64,000 nucleotides of DNA from Siphonodentalium dalli (GCA_032622095.1 CP136061.1:249687582-249751581), one strand, 5' to 3'. Positions 46,262 to 57,870 are shown, counted from the first letter of the stretch. Notes: generated by a model not told the origin, from the sequence alone. Numbers and translations are program-made.

Positions 46262-46655
46262 ACGGAGGGGCTAAAGAACGGTATACCCCTCTTTAGCACT
46301 GAGGGATACAGAACAGTATACCGCTCTTTAGCGATGAGCGCTATACCGCTCTTTATAGCCGGACACTAAAGATCGTGCAGTATACGGGTGATAACGAAAG
46401 ACCATTCTTTATCGCGCCAGGACCATGTATAGCTAAATAGAGGTATAGACCGCTGTACACCACTCTTGAGTGTATGTCAGGTACACCGTTCATAGGCGTT
46501 TCTCACTAAATAGAAGTATACCGCTCAGTATACCGTAAATAGCGGTATACGGCCCTTTAGCACCAAACGCTAAAGAGCGGGATACCGTTCTTTAGCGTGT
46601 CAGGCCCATATGCCCATATAGCTATAAAGAGTGGTATACCGCTCTTTAGCCACGG
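46262..46655. repeat. Cluster of GGTATACCGCTCTTTAG palindromic units
   Basis: The motif GCGGTATACCGCTCTTTAGC or parts of it occurs at least eight times in both orientations, with short unique linkers, over about 390 bp. Confidence 0.8.
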
Positions 46656-47596
46656 CCTTAAATAAAAGACACGCGCCCATTGGCTAGCATTGGATTAATA
46701 GTGTGTCAATGAGAACATTCCATTAGTGACTGATCTACAGTCGTCGGGAACTTATAATCAGAATGTCTATGAGAAAGCTCGTTTTCCCAGCTAATTAATA
46801 AGGCATTTTAATAATCTATGTTTCCACATTCACATTTTTCAGTGCAATTGTTTTTCAATTGAACCACGCACTCGACTGTTTGGCCGGACATGATTTATAT
46901 GCACCAGGATCTTTCGAAAATGTTTTAAACTTTCTAGAAATATGTTCGCAACTCACTGTCTCTGCGAAAAAAGAAAACGATTCCATAGCGTCTTTTAGAC
47001 TTGATCTCAACTCATTTCCTCGAGTTTCAAGTTACAGAAAATAGGCTTCTAATTAGCAGTACTGTTGTCCACTTTGTTTTCATGCAGTATATATATATTT
47101 ATAATAATACAACACGAAGTTGTTGGCAGATGGAATGGTTTAGCCAGTCTGTGTAATACGAGTCTCAGCTGTCTGGACATCGACGCAATCATGTCTGGTG
47201 TTTTGCGCGCCCATGTAGCTCGTGACGTCCTGATGTGCGTCGTGACGTCATGATCGGTTTCCAGAAAGAAATCATTCAAAAATGTTAATTTATAAACGAT
47301 TTATTACCAAAATAAAACCAGATGGCGATGCAAATTAAGTATATATCTGTATTTAAATTACAATCGATGCAACCATTTCATATTTTGCGTGTCCATTATT
47401 TACAGTATGTACTTCCGGTATGACGTAACATGCTCGCGGAAGGACAGACAAACAGACAAAGATCCGAACCGAAAACATTACTTGCGTCCAGCATGGACTG
47501 GCGCAAGTAAATATCACGAGATTATTGAGAAATCACCAACAAATAGCATCGGTAAAACAAGTCATTTCTTGCCAATAGTATGCTGGAAATTATTAC

Positions 47597-47823
47597 TTAA
47601 CCCTTTCATGACGGGATCAGCGCTGGTGCAGCATTAAAGATCCCATAGTGAGCCTCGTATTTATATAAGAGAATGCACTGGCTTACAATGTCAAGATTAA
47701 TACTGTTAGGCCATGCATTCTCTTATATATGTGAGGCTCCCTATGGGACTCGCATATATAAGAGAATGTATTGCCACAGGGTTTTTGCAAAATTTCAGGA
47801 AGCTCCAGTCATGGAAGGGTTAA
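47597..47823. mobile_element. TTAA MITE family B
   Basis: TTAACCCTTTCATGACGGGA to CCAGTCATGGAAGGGTTAA, with one half and one full hairpin module. Directly after it lies one extra 33-bp end unit (GGGAGGTAACTCCCATCATG), as amplified at 17369. Confidence 0.8.
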
Positions 47824-47973
47824 TAAGGGAGGTAACTCCCATCATGGAAGGGATAAGAAACTTGGATAACATGTATCACTAAGCTGAGATTTTACTTTCT
47901 CAAAAAGACGAAAACTGATAGAAAGAAAAAATCTAAGAAAATTTATATAATAGGTCCAATGGAATATACTTAC

Positions 47974-48033
47974 TTTGATAATGATTTCGATAGTGAAGAC
48001 ACTGGTAAAAAAATAATCAAATGTATTCAAGAT
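47974..48033 (-). CDS. Cav1: Cav1 exon, IIIS2 segment
   Basis: 60-nt exon, exactly 20 codons, phase 0 at both ends, between a TTTTGCAG acceptor and a GTAAGT donor. It reads ILNTFDYFFTSVFTIEIIIK, the IIIS2 helix with the FDY..FT.VFT.E...K pattern of Cav channels, including the S2 acidic residue and the lysine that starts the S2-S3 loop. Vertebrate Cav1.2 has mutually exclusive exons for this helix (exons 21/22), but no second copy is visible in the flanking introns here. Confidence 0.96.
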
Positions 48034-48180
48034 CTGCAAAAGAAGACAAGATTGAATAAGAATCAATATTATATCACATTTTGAATGGGTGGAATTTAAT
48101 ATTTAGCAAAAATGATCACTGAAAACTTTTTCATAGTTTTTTCTCTCATGTGAATATAGAGAACATTGTCCGAACGAAAC

Positions 48181-48260
48181 TAGCATTGAAATAATGTGTC
48201 TGTCATTTGCAGTATGATGTATCCAGACAGCGGGATAGCTTCAGTTCATTTCTATATCCC
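48181..48260. mobile_element. Family F fragment
   Basis: ATTGAAATAATGTGTCTGTC ATTTGCAGTATGATG only, heavily decayed. Confidence 0.5.
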
Positions 48261-48389
48261 CTAACTTGCAGTATATAAAATTCATAATCATAACAATGAT
48301 TTCTGTTGGGAGGGGAGGGGGAAATATTCTTCACCAATCAGAATCTAGACATATTAATTATGTGGTCGGAAAACAAATAAAAAACTTAC

Positions 48390-48519
48390 AGTATTTCTGT
48401 TTGATTGGGTAACAAGAGGATCCTCGGCAGCCAACATGATACTACTGATGAGAATGCATGCCAGCACAATATTTCCAAAATACGAGTGGTTGCATATTCT
48501 GTGACACAGTACTCTAAAT
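48390..48519 (-). CDS. Cav1: Cav1 exon, IIIS1 segment
   Basis: 130-nt exon with a TTTCAG acceptor and a GTAAGT donor. It encodes [16 protein letters not shown] followed by the hydrophobic helix [19 protein letters not shown] and VTQSNRNT. This is the IIIS1 helix with the AAEDP motif that marks repeat III of Cav channels. The exon starts in phase 2 and ends in phase 0. The longest open frame over this interval on the same strand is a shadow in another frame; the homologous reading is the one given here. Confidence 0.97.
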
Positions 48520-48844
48520 CTGAAACAGAAACAAAACAGTCAATGACTGTTGAGATGTTCGCCTGACTGTAAATACTGAGAAGACTGAGACTCCAACGAC
48601 TACAAAAGTCAGTTCTTGTCAAAAACACTGATGACGTTCTCATGTGTAATTTCGACTTTAACTGTTCAAAATTATATATTTTGGCTATTTAACTTTGCTT
48701 TGATGTGTACGTTCCAACTTTCTATAAACTGCTCCTGGATCCTGCCTCACAACTTTTTATCATGATGGACGAGGAAACCATTAACTGTACAAATTGGGCA
48801 CCAGAGCCATAAAACATCCTCATTTCTTTAATATGTCTTACAGC

Positions 48845-49061
48845 TACAGTAATGCTCTAAGTAATCGACTTCTTAACCACAGCAGAATTATGGGTAACTT
48901 TTCAGGATTTAGTCGGAAATATGGCTTGTTGCCATTCATCGGAAAGCTCTCGGGGAGAGCTTTCCGATGAATGGCAACAAGCCATATTTCTGACTAAATC
49001 CTGAAAAGTTACCCATAATTCTGCAATGCTCTAAGAAGTCGATTACTTAGAGCATTACAGC
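48845..49061. mobile_element. Foldback MITE family E
   Basis: TACAGTAATGCTCTAAGTAA to CTTAGAGCATTACAGC. The right arm has CAATGCTCTAAGAAG in place of CTGTGGTTAAGGAG. Confidence 0.85.
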
Positions 49062-49088
49062 TACTTTCCTTTTCCATCATGATTTACA

Positions 49089-49305
49089 TACAGTAATGCT
49101 CTAATTAATCGACTCCTTAAACACAGCAGAATTATGGGTAACTTTTCAGGATTTAGTCGGAAATATGGCTTGTTGCCATTCATTGGAAAGCTCTCACTGA
49201 GAGCTTTCCGGTGAATGGTAACAAGCCATATTTCCGACTAAATCCTGAAAAGTTACCCATAATTCTGCTGTGTTTAAGGAGTCGATTAATTAGACCATTA
49301 CTGTA
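49089..49305. mobile_element. Foldback MITE family E
   Basis: TACAGTAATGCTCTAATTAA to TTAGACCATTACTGTA, only 27 bp from the previous copy. Confidence 0.88.
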
Positions 49306-49784
49306 CATCTATGTTATACTGATATCATGTGAAAACTTTATATTTATATAACGACGGAATAACCAACGTTCTACTGTCCTGTATTCCTCTGTTGACTTAT
49401 AGATAGCCGTGGTTTCACACCTTCTGGTAGTCAGTTGACACCTCATACTGGTTTTTACCTGCCAGTCCGTGGTGCCGGGTGGGGGTGTATACCCTGTTCT
49501 AAGTTATTAGATCCGACATCCACTTTGTCATAATTGGCATAAAACATAAATGACTAAAAGGTCAGTACTTGTCAAATTCACTTTAAAACAAGTAGTTGTA
49601 AACATGGATGTAGCTAGATGGTCTCCGTTGAGGGGTGTCCACCTTGAAAATTCCAACTGCACAAACCCACAAACCCACCCCTCCAGGTAATCAGTTGCTC
49701 GCCTGTGTATAAATAACAATTAATGAAAAATCACACACTTCTAAAAACAATGAGAATTAGTTGCTAAGAAGAACGGTGTACGTG

Positions 49785-49979
49785 TACAGTAATGCTCTAA
49801 GTAATCGACTCCTTAACCACAGCAGAATTATGGGTAACTTTTCAGGATTTTGTCGGAAATATGGCTTGTTGCCATTCATCGGAAAGCTCTCCGAGAGCTT
49901 TCCATTGAATAGCAACAAGCCATATTTCCGACTAAATCCTGAAAAGTTACGCATAATTCTGCGGTGGTTAAGGAGTCTG
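49785..49979. mobile_element. Foldback MITE family E, cut by a LINE
   Basis: TACAGTAATGCTCTAAGTAA through the second arm to GGTTAAGGAGTC, then directly into the 3' tail of the LINE at 49980. Confidence 0.85.
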
Positions 49980-50941
49980 TTTTTGTTTGAACATATTTAT
50001 TGTGACCCACATATACATGGAATATTTTACAACACAGAATATATGGATAATGTTGTGGGTGCACAGGGGGTCGGAGCACAAGTTACGGAACTTAGTGAAG
50101 CTCCTCTCCCCTGGCGTTCAGCTGCTGATGAATTTAAGTTGATGGTGTTGCAGGAATGAAATTTGATGAGAGTTTTGTTGTTATTTGTATGGGGGACAGT
50201 GTCCCATGCGATCAGCTATGTATACGTAGGGGAACCGTCTCCCGATCAAAAACATGCAGGTTGTAGTCGTGGCTATGGCCGTGGGCGGAGTCCCACATCA
50301 ATGGGAATAATGATTACTAAAATCGGTCTGTGGACATGATGAATGATTGTACTGTCTCGAATAATCGCCGGTTCAAGGTATCACTATTTTTGGGTATGCC
50401 AAAGAGAATATCTTTAATACTGGTGATGACCACTTTATGCTCATCTAGTCGTGTCCACATACGGTTTCTTGCATCTGTATAGAAAGGACATTCGAAGAAA
50501 AAATGGCTTGCGTCTTCACATTGGTTACCACAGGAGCAACACGGGCTTGATGAGATGTAATTTTTGAATTTATCGAAGTTCAGATCACTGCAGTTGTTTC
50601 GGAGCCTACATTGCAAAGTATTTGATGTTCTCCGCCCGGCATTGTAGTAAGAAGGAGGTCTTATTGATGTCTCTTCAATGCGTAAATTATTATACATATT
50701 AGCAAGTATTTTGTCCTTGGTTGGTTCTGATGTGGGGTCTGTGAGTTTTTTTTGCATCCGTTGTTCTTTTGCACGATACATTCCATTCAGCAATCATAGT
50801 TGGGAAGAAACTTGATTTAAAGTGAGTTGTGTTCATGAAATAGTTGACGTATTGTAACGGGTTTCTAATGCGGTATCGACATGATTCCCCAACGGTAAGA
50901 AGCAAAAGTTTCGTTATATAAGGATGGGCTTTATAGCCCAA
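49980..50941 (-). mobile_element. 5'-truncated non-LTR retrotransposon (3' end)
   Basis: Minus-strand copy. 50317-50793 encodes the C-terminal part of a LINE ORF2: RTSNTLQCRLRNNCSDLNFD, then a CSCG..CEDASHFFFECPFY zinc-knuckle-type motif, ending SFIMSTDRF and a stop. An upstream block in another frame (50780-50941: NPLQYVNYFMNTTHFKSSFF, PTMIAEWN) continues the same protein after a one-base frameshift. A 3' UTR of about 320 bp ends with AATAAA (49996-50001) and an A-rich tail at 49980. The reverse-transcriptase core and endonuclease are missing, so it is inactive. The exact 5' break is unclear. Clade not assigned. Confidence 0.85.
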
Positions 50942-51262
50942 ATTTTATGCCACATGCGCGTTTCAGTTATAGTTTCGGTTTTCTTGATGATCCCATAATT
51001 TTGAATTTCAATTTGGCCAAATTTCTGAAAAATGTCCAAAAAAATTCAGAAATGGCCAAATGAATCTTCCGGCAAGTGTGAATCCTGCCATTTAGTAAAC
51101 AAATAGATAGAACGACATAAGTGTGTGAACTGGTTAATTTTTATTGCACAAATTTGTTGTGACACAATGGTAAAAAAATGTGAATGTGCTGTTCTATGTT
51201 TATTACACACTCTGATGATTGTAGCTTGTAATGTACTAAAATTGAGGTCGATCTTGTTTTAT

Positions 51263-51652
51263 TTAACCCTTTACCCAACAAACCGGCCAAATAAAGCTTC
51301 AACAGCCTAAAACATCTTCGGTCTGTCTCAATAGAACCATACAAATATGGATATCATTGGAACTGGCTCCTTGACCACATTGTGATATTTACAGTTATGC
51401 CCTGTGCCAATGCATTCTCTTATATATGCGAGTTGACCATAGGTCGCCTCGCATATATAAGAGAATGCATTGGCCTAAAAAAAATCTTTTTTTAACACTT
51501 TTTACCATTTTTTCTTACATTCTTTAACAATTTTATAATTTTTAATGTGTTAAGCCAATGCATTCTCTTATATATGCGAGGCGACCTATGGTCGACTCGC
51601 ATATATAAGAGAATGCATTGGCGCAGGACCGTTCTGTTGGGTAAAGGGTTAA
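51263..51652. mobile_element. TTAA MITE family A, complete
   Basis: TTAACCCTTTACCCAACAAA to GTTGGGTAAAGGGTTAA, 390 bp, two mirrored hairpin modules. Confidence 0.9.
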
Positions 51653-51769
51653 TTGAACAAACGTGTGCTTTATGGAGACTATACCTCATAATTTAGTGAA
51701 CACATCTTCTGTTAAAGTTGACGTTTCTGACGTCATTGGTTTGTATTGTTGAATGACAATACAACTTTT

Positions 51770-51977
51770 ATTATTGAACATTTTGAAATCTTCTGTATTT
51801 TGCTGAGAAATTTGCAAAAATGAACGAATGGTTGTGCAATAATATAAAGTTATTATACAATGTTGTGTACAGTATGTGTTTTTCTTGTACGAGCCGAGGT
51901 TGTGGTGAAGAATCACATTGGACGAGACACGCAGTGTCGAGTCCAATATGACTTTTCACTACAACCTGGATGAGTAC
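51770..51977. mobile_element. Family G element, left part
   Basis: TATACAATGTTGTGTACAGT.. and GTCCAATATGACTTTTCACT.., ending in ATGAGTAC, where the hAT-like element is inserted. It continues at 56398. Confidence 0.75.
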
Positions 51978-52441
51978 CAGACCTGTTTACTTTCAAAATT
52001 TGAAATAGGGAGATTTGTCCTCAGCAATAGGGAGATTTAGTGAAAAATCGGGAGATTTTTTTTCAATGTCCGTATCATGGAAAAAAAACTTCATATCCTT
52101 GACACCGACTACCGAGTGTCTCTACTTTCTAAAATCACTGAATCATTGGGAATAAAATTACGATTTTCCGGTTATGGATCACGTTTTATTTCGAACAAGG
52201 CAATACAACAATTAAAACTATATTTGAACGCTATAAAATGGTGCTCTCGGATAATTGTGTCGCCAAATATATTCAGTAACATCAGATAACATCGGTGAAT
52301 TTAAAGAAAGTACGCATTGACAGAATTGTTTGAGGTCTGTTCGTTTCGCGTACTGTTATTGCGTATATAAAACACGGAATACCACAAAGAAGGAAACGGA
52401 ACTAAAACAAACAAAAAGTTTAAATCGGCACTGGATCTCAC

Positions 52442-52552
52442 CCATGGCATTTCAACTTTCCAGACGTCACGGAACTTTGAATCATATTTTCGTTTTTTAC
52501 TTGGCGTATCGGACGAATCTAACTTGCGCTTTTTGGTCGGAGTTTCAGACAT
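52442..52552 (-). pseudogene. hAT transposase first-exon relic
   Basis: 37 codons, MSETPTKKRKLDSSDTPSKK then RKYDSKFRDVWKVEMPW, followed by a consensus GTGAGA donor. Two KKRK clusters look like a nuclear localisation signal. The K(Y/W)..KF...W..E.PW pattern resembles the region just before the BED/TTF zinc finger of hAT transposases (from memory). Only about 460 bp of element remain downstream and no RNase-H-like domain is found, so the gene is a remnant. Confidence 0.5.
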
Positions 52553-53921
52553 TGTGAACAGAGAGATTTAGACGTAAATGGTAGTAAATAAGTGATTTGT
52601 TATGACGAAAGAAAAATGTGTTTCGTTATATAGTCACACATAAGCTTGTAAGGAAATCCGCCGTTTATGATATTGACAAATACAGCTCAGTTTCCACTTA
52701 CTCTTTCGTCACTTTCACAAAAGAATCAAAGCCGACATGAATACCAGTGTCGCTGGTAGGATTAGTCTAAGTTGATTTATTGCACCCGCATGGCTTCATT
52801 GCGTGTGGTCAGCCGCTAGCTAATTGATTTTTGCGCCTGTTTTAGGGACCTTGTCAAATTGCAAGCGGTAAATCCGCCGGAGAACGGAGTATTTTTCTCC
52901 GCTCTCCGCTAAAAACTCCCGTCTGCGCTTGTGAAATTGCAACGCACATCAGAGTTTTTTCTCCCCTGTAAACTCCGGTGGTCATTACATCAAAATTTGC
53001 AAAAACAGTGAAAAACTCCGCTGCGACGTCAGCGGTAAACTCCGCTGTTATTAGATAAAAACTCCGCTGGGCGAGAGCAGAATCTCCGATGAGCCCAATG
53101 CTGAAAGATGAGCGGTAAACTCCGCTGTCTGAGCTGACTCGCAATAGAGTAGAAGGGCGCTTCAGATGGTCGAAAAGATCGAGAGATCTTCCCCTTCACC
53201 CCATGAAGCTGAGCTGAGCAAATCATAACATTATATATACAGCCCCGAATTAATAACCCCAGCCCAATTCAACAGTACACTTCGCACCTGTATGCACGCG
53301 GTGTGACGTAGTGAGCTTTCTGTCTCGCGCGCTGTGTGACGACCACGTGCTCAAAAATAAACAAACCGAACATGCATGATCAGTCACCTGCACGGGGAGT
53401 ACGTCATATTTAAGCATAACCTAATAACCTGTAATAACCGGTATTGTAATTCAATTGAGTATTTGTCACTAAAATCAAGCATTCTGATTGGCCGAGAGCG
53501 GCTAACTTTCGTTTTCGATTCACCGACATCGGCCGCTTCAGCGTGCATCAAATCTGAATGTAGCACGGTCAAATGTAATCGGCGCAGAACGAGTAGCGAA
53601 ACGAGCACACCCGCGCGTTGTTGTCTATAGATACCGTTCATCGGCCGCTTCAGCGTGCATCAAATCTGAATGTGGTACGGTACAATTTGATCGGCGCATA
53701 ACGGAGTAGCGAAACGAGCCAACCCGCCCCACAGGAAATGGTTACGGAGCAGTGTTCCGAGTAACGCAATGGACACACCCAATGATTTGTGCACGGTGAT
53801 AACGGCGAAATGAAAGTCTCGATTCGTGTCATGAAAATAACTAAATGATACTTTTTATACAGTTTTTTTGCAAATTCCTTGCTAGATTGAATTACAATGG
53901 AGATAAACGTACCCTGTTTCG

Positions 53922-54027
53922 TTGTACATTCTGGGATTCGAGCATGAAAACAGTTTGTGAACTCGCCGGCAAGCCGGCTCGTTCACAAACTGTTTTCATG
54001 CTCGAATCCCAGAATGTACAACTCAAC
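53922..54027. repeat. Palindrome inside the Harbinger-like element
   Basis: TACATTCTGGGATTCGAGCA TGAAAACAGTTTGTGAAC folds on its complement around GCCGGCAAGCCGGC. Confidence 0.85.
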
Positions 54028-54204
54028 AGGGTATGTTTATCTCCTAATTATTTATGAACATTATCAATTATCGAGTCCTTGTTCATGGGAATGGGAGTCT
54101 GAAAATGCATCTTCTAGTAGGACTTCGAGAGTTTACAGGCTCTAAATTGTTGGCGCCTGATATCTTGACAAATTTAAATGGGTCTTTTCAGCCACATGTC
54201 CCGA

Positions 54205-54297
54205 GAACAAAAATTGACCCCACCCCACCCCCAATAATACTTAATCCTATAGATAGGATTAAGTATTATTGGGGTGGGGTCAGTTTTTGTTTTGGGG
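54205..54297. repeat. Palindrome inside the Harbinger-like element
   Basis: ACAAAAATTGACCCCACCCC..AATACTTAATCCTAT pairs with its complement around ATAGAT; the outer arm ends TTTTTGT. Confidence 0.85.
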
Positions 54298-56397
54298 GAC
54301 CTGTGTGTTCAGCTGGGCCGTATTTGACTCTTTGGAATTCGACACAAAAATTGCAAAATAGGTAAAGTATATTCAAAGCGGACACAATTGCACTGTATTG
54401 TTGTTATGTTTTTATGCATGTTATGTTGTTATGCATGTCCCATTTCGTTTTAGATTATTTTTAGATTATTTTTTTGATTATTTTACTGTGAAATCCTCCC
54501 TGGGCCCATATATATAATAACCCATTTTGTTTTTAAATCTGCATGGTATGATTCCCCAAGTAAACAGTTTTTCTCTAACAGTAACGTCAACCATGACGTC
54601 ACTATCGAAGAGTTGCACTAAAACTTCCTGTGGCAAAATTTTGCAGATAAGAATTTTTTTATTCCATAAATATATATTATATTTTGCTCTCTTCAGTCTA
54701 TATTATATATGTATATATTTACCCCCCCCCCCGCCAAATAAATCAGCTCCATAATCACCACTGTTTAGTCAGTCTGATCGGCTGAACAAATTTATGCAGA
54801 TTCGTTGATATATAGGCCTATTAATACCTGTTGCGTGTTCGACAAGCTCAACGATTCGGCATAAACAAATTATTTATAGTTATACTGTATTTTCGGTAAT
54901 GAAATTATTCATGTGTCAGCTTACATGTAGCCTATGTGTGTAACCTTGTCACCGCGGCCGTGACACGAATTGAATGACTGGTTAACCGCAAGCAACGAGA
55001 ATATAATTATGATAACTCGGTGTAACAAGTCGTTACTATATATGTATCAGTCTATTGTAGCGTTGTTACATCAAGGTCACAGCTGACCGGCGGCATCTTT
55101 GAACTTTACGACATCGTAATGACAATGCAACTAACATGACGTTTGACTACGTTTGAGCGTTAGGTGTCAATTTCGGCATCCGCGCAAACAGGAATTTGCG
55201 TGGGCAACTCGATCAAGTCAATAATCCGTGTCCAAGTTGGAATCGAAGCACGTGTTATGGAGGGTTCCCGTGCACAACAAATTTAAACCCCACCTGTTAC
55301 TTTATAATTAGACGGTGACGCAATAGCGAGTTGATATACGCATTGGAGATTTTTTGACACAACCTGATCTTGACAACTGCAAATCTTGTCAAGTTGTGTG
55401 TGCACACATATGTTGGTACATATATATATGTATATCATATAATACTATAAATTACTTTATTAAACATATGTACTTACTGGTATATTATACATATATGTGC
55501 CTATATCTGACAAAAAAAGATCGCGTGATACCTTCAAATTCTCAGAATATTATTACATTTCCCTTACAAGTTGAGTATGCACGCTATGGCAATAGTCAGA
55601 CTGTTGTAGCAGGGGGCTGAACTCTGTCATATATATCGTAGGCGATACAGGGCGTACATATTAATAACAACGCCCTACCGGCTATAATTAGTAGAACGCA
55701 ATCTGTAATTGTGGGTATTGATCGCAGTGATCATCAGACGGATGGGCCGAAAATTGGTTTTCTATGGTGATTTCATGTAAAAACACTCATGTACAAAATC
55801 CCAAATCGTGTGCACATACAATTGCCTACATCTTTCAATATTAAGAATGAAATTATTGTACGCCGTCAACCGGGGCTTTGAACGAAACAAAAACAAAATC
55901 TGCCGTGTTTCCTATTTAATATAAACTTAAGCGAAGTTTTAGGGGAAACTCAAACATGAGCGGATACATTGGAAGAAAACTCCGGTTGAAACTCGACCAA
56001 AAACTCCGATGAACATCGGAAGAAAACTCCGCTTGAAACTCCGCCAAAAACTCGATGAACGTAATAAAAACTCCCATTGGAAACTCCGTTATAACCCCGC
56101 TCAACGTCACGATAAACTCCGCCGTGTTTTACGCTATTTACCTGACCGGAAAGCGGAGTTTTTAGCGGAGAGCGGAGAAAAATACTCCGTTCTCCGGCGG
56201 ATTTACCGCTTGCAATTTGACAAGGTCCCTTAGTCGCCACAGGGACAGCCTATTAATCACTGTAAATTATTTTTTTATTCTGGTTAATCTGGTATAGACA
56301 TTTGAAATCGGGAGATTCTGTTTCCGGATCGGGAGCACGGGAAAAGACGATTAAAATCGGGAGTCTCCCGCGAAAATCGGGAGGGTAAACAAGTCTG

Positions 56398-56780
56398 ATG
56401 AGTACAAGAAAAACTCATACTGTACACAACATCGTATAATGACATTTTTATTATCCATCTGTATGTTTATCCAAATTTTGGGAATCAAACTTTTGTGGTT
56501 ATTTTTGGTATTTGTCGGCACTTAATTCTCTACAAAAGCCTGTAATTGATCATCAGAAAGCATGATTTGGAAAAGTAAACACGGAAGTAAAAATAAAAAC
56601 TCAATGCGGAAGTGAAACGTCTGCTCATTCCACCAGGTTGCATGCGCATCACACTTTCTTCACCGATTCAATTCGCAATAGAGTTAATTCGTGACGTCAC
56701 AGAGTCCCGATAAAAAATTCATATTGCACACATGTGAGTCCAATATGACATTCAGGAGTCCAATATGACTTATTCCTGGA
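56398..56780. mobile_element. Family G element, right part
   Basis: Resumes ATGAGTACAAGAAAAACTCA TACTGTACACAAC and continues through AACTCAATGCGGAAGTGAA and GTGACGTCACAGAGTCCC, matching 26452-26940 inverted. The right boundary is approximate. Confidence 0.7.
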
Positions 56781-56849
56781 TTATCACATGGCGGCATTTG
56801 CCAAATCAGAAATAGTGTTAGTTAAGGGATGGATAATAATAGGTTATAC

Positions 56850-57039
56850 CTGTTTGTATTGCTAAATACGAATAATGCGCTTTTTTGTGGCACAGGTTTG
56901 GATTTCTCATTAAAGTTGACTTCAGACTTTCGACGAGGTCTGGCATTGGACACCGTCTGAGAGGCTTCTTCCTCCTCCTCTTCTTCTTCCTCCGTCTCAT
57001 CAACATCCTCCTCCGTTCCTTCATCTTTCTGGTCGTCTT
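56850..57039 (-). CDS. Cav1: Cav1 exon, end of II-III loop and pre-IIIS1
   Basis: 190-nt exon with a TTTTGCAG acceptor and a GTATAA donor. It begins EDDQKDEGTEEDVDE, runs through an almost pure glutamate stretch, then ASQTVSNARPRRKSEVNF and KPVPQKSALFVFSNTNR. The last part matches the conserved motif just before IIIS1 in Cav1 channels (RPRRISELN..PIPEGSAFFILS in vertebrates, from memory). The glutamate run is coded by GAG/GAA-rich DNA and may vary in length between alleles. It ends in phase 2 within an Arg codon completed by the IIIS1 exon about 8.3 kb downstream. Confidence 0.93.
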
Positions 57040-57552
57040 CTGCAAAATATAAACATGTTATGCTCAGGGAAGCTATTGTCAAAAGTGGTTCAACTAACTA
57101 AATAATTTCCCATAGGAGACAGTGTTAGGGTTAAGCAATGCCACGAGATATTGTGGCATTTAGAACTCCACATCAGCAGACATAGGTTTATCTTGCCATA
57201 TTTATTCCTGAAAATAAAGTGGCATAACTACAACTACCCCTTTGCATAACTACAACTACCCCTTTTAAAAACAAAATTTCAGTATATTAAAATATCACTT
57301 ATCACCATTCTCCAAGTTGGCGACCAACAAAAACGCTTGTCAAACAATCGCAAATAAATGGCCGAGGAATTAACATAGTCTATGAATTTCTTTTTTCGTT
57401 CATATTAAACAACCGGAGATATTATACACCATTCAACTGCCAGATTTTTTTACGCTAACTTGAGTTTCCCTACACAAATGCGAAGGGGCATAACTTCAAT
57501 TATTCAGTTCCTGTAATCTGTAAAATGCCCCCATTCACTTGGTTGTACGTGT

Positions 57553-57870
57553 AGAAAAATATTATAAAAATTGTTAAAAAATGTAAGAAAAAATTATAAA
57601 ATTGTTAAAGAATGTAAGAAAAAATGGTAAAAAAAACTTTTTTTTTAAGCCAATGCATTCTCTTATATATGCGAGGTGACCTATGGTCGACTCGCATATA
57701 TAAGAGAATGCATTGGCACAGGGCATAACTGTAACCATCACAATGTGGTCAATGAACCGGTTCCAATGATATCCATATTTGTATGGTGTTATTGAGACAA
57801 ACGGAAGATATTTTAGGCTGTTGAAGCTTTATTTGGGCGTTTTTGGCCGTTTTGTTGGGTAAAGGGTTAA
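57553..57870. mobile_element. TTAA MITE family A, left part missing
   Basis: Begins in the AATTGTTAAAGAATGTAAG spacer, one hairpin module, right end TTTGTTGGGTAAAGGGTTAA. Confidence 0.85.

Larger units (their letters stand above)
52845..56229. mobile_element. Harbinger-like DNA transposon, non-autonomous
   Basis: Inverted ends of at least 70 bp (GGGACCTTGTCAAATTGCAA GCGGTAAATCCGCCGGAGAA..) with a 3-bp TTA duplication on both sides, fitting PIF/Harbinger (TWA target). Under both ends are many AAACTCCGC/ACTCCG units, reading toward the centre in opposite orientation. The interior (53230-55900) has GGCCGCTTCAGCGTGCATCA duplicated at 53532 and 53643 and two palindromes, but no transposase. Confidence 0.8.
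51978..56397. mobile_element. hAT-like DNA transposon, non-autonomous
   Basis: Inverted ends CAGACCTGTTTACTTTC and GAGGGTAAACAAGTCTG. The 8-bp target duplication ATGAGTAC is perfect on both sides. Total length 4420 bp, of which 3385 bp is a second inserted transposon. Multiple GGGAGATT repeats lie under the termini. A relic first exon of a transposase gene remains at 52442-52552, but no catalytic region is seen. Confidence 0.88.
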
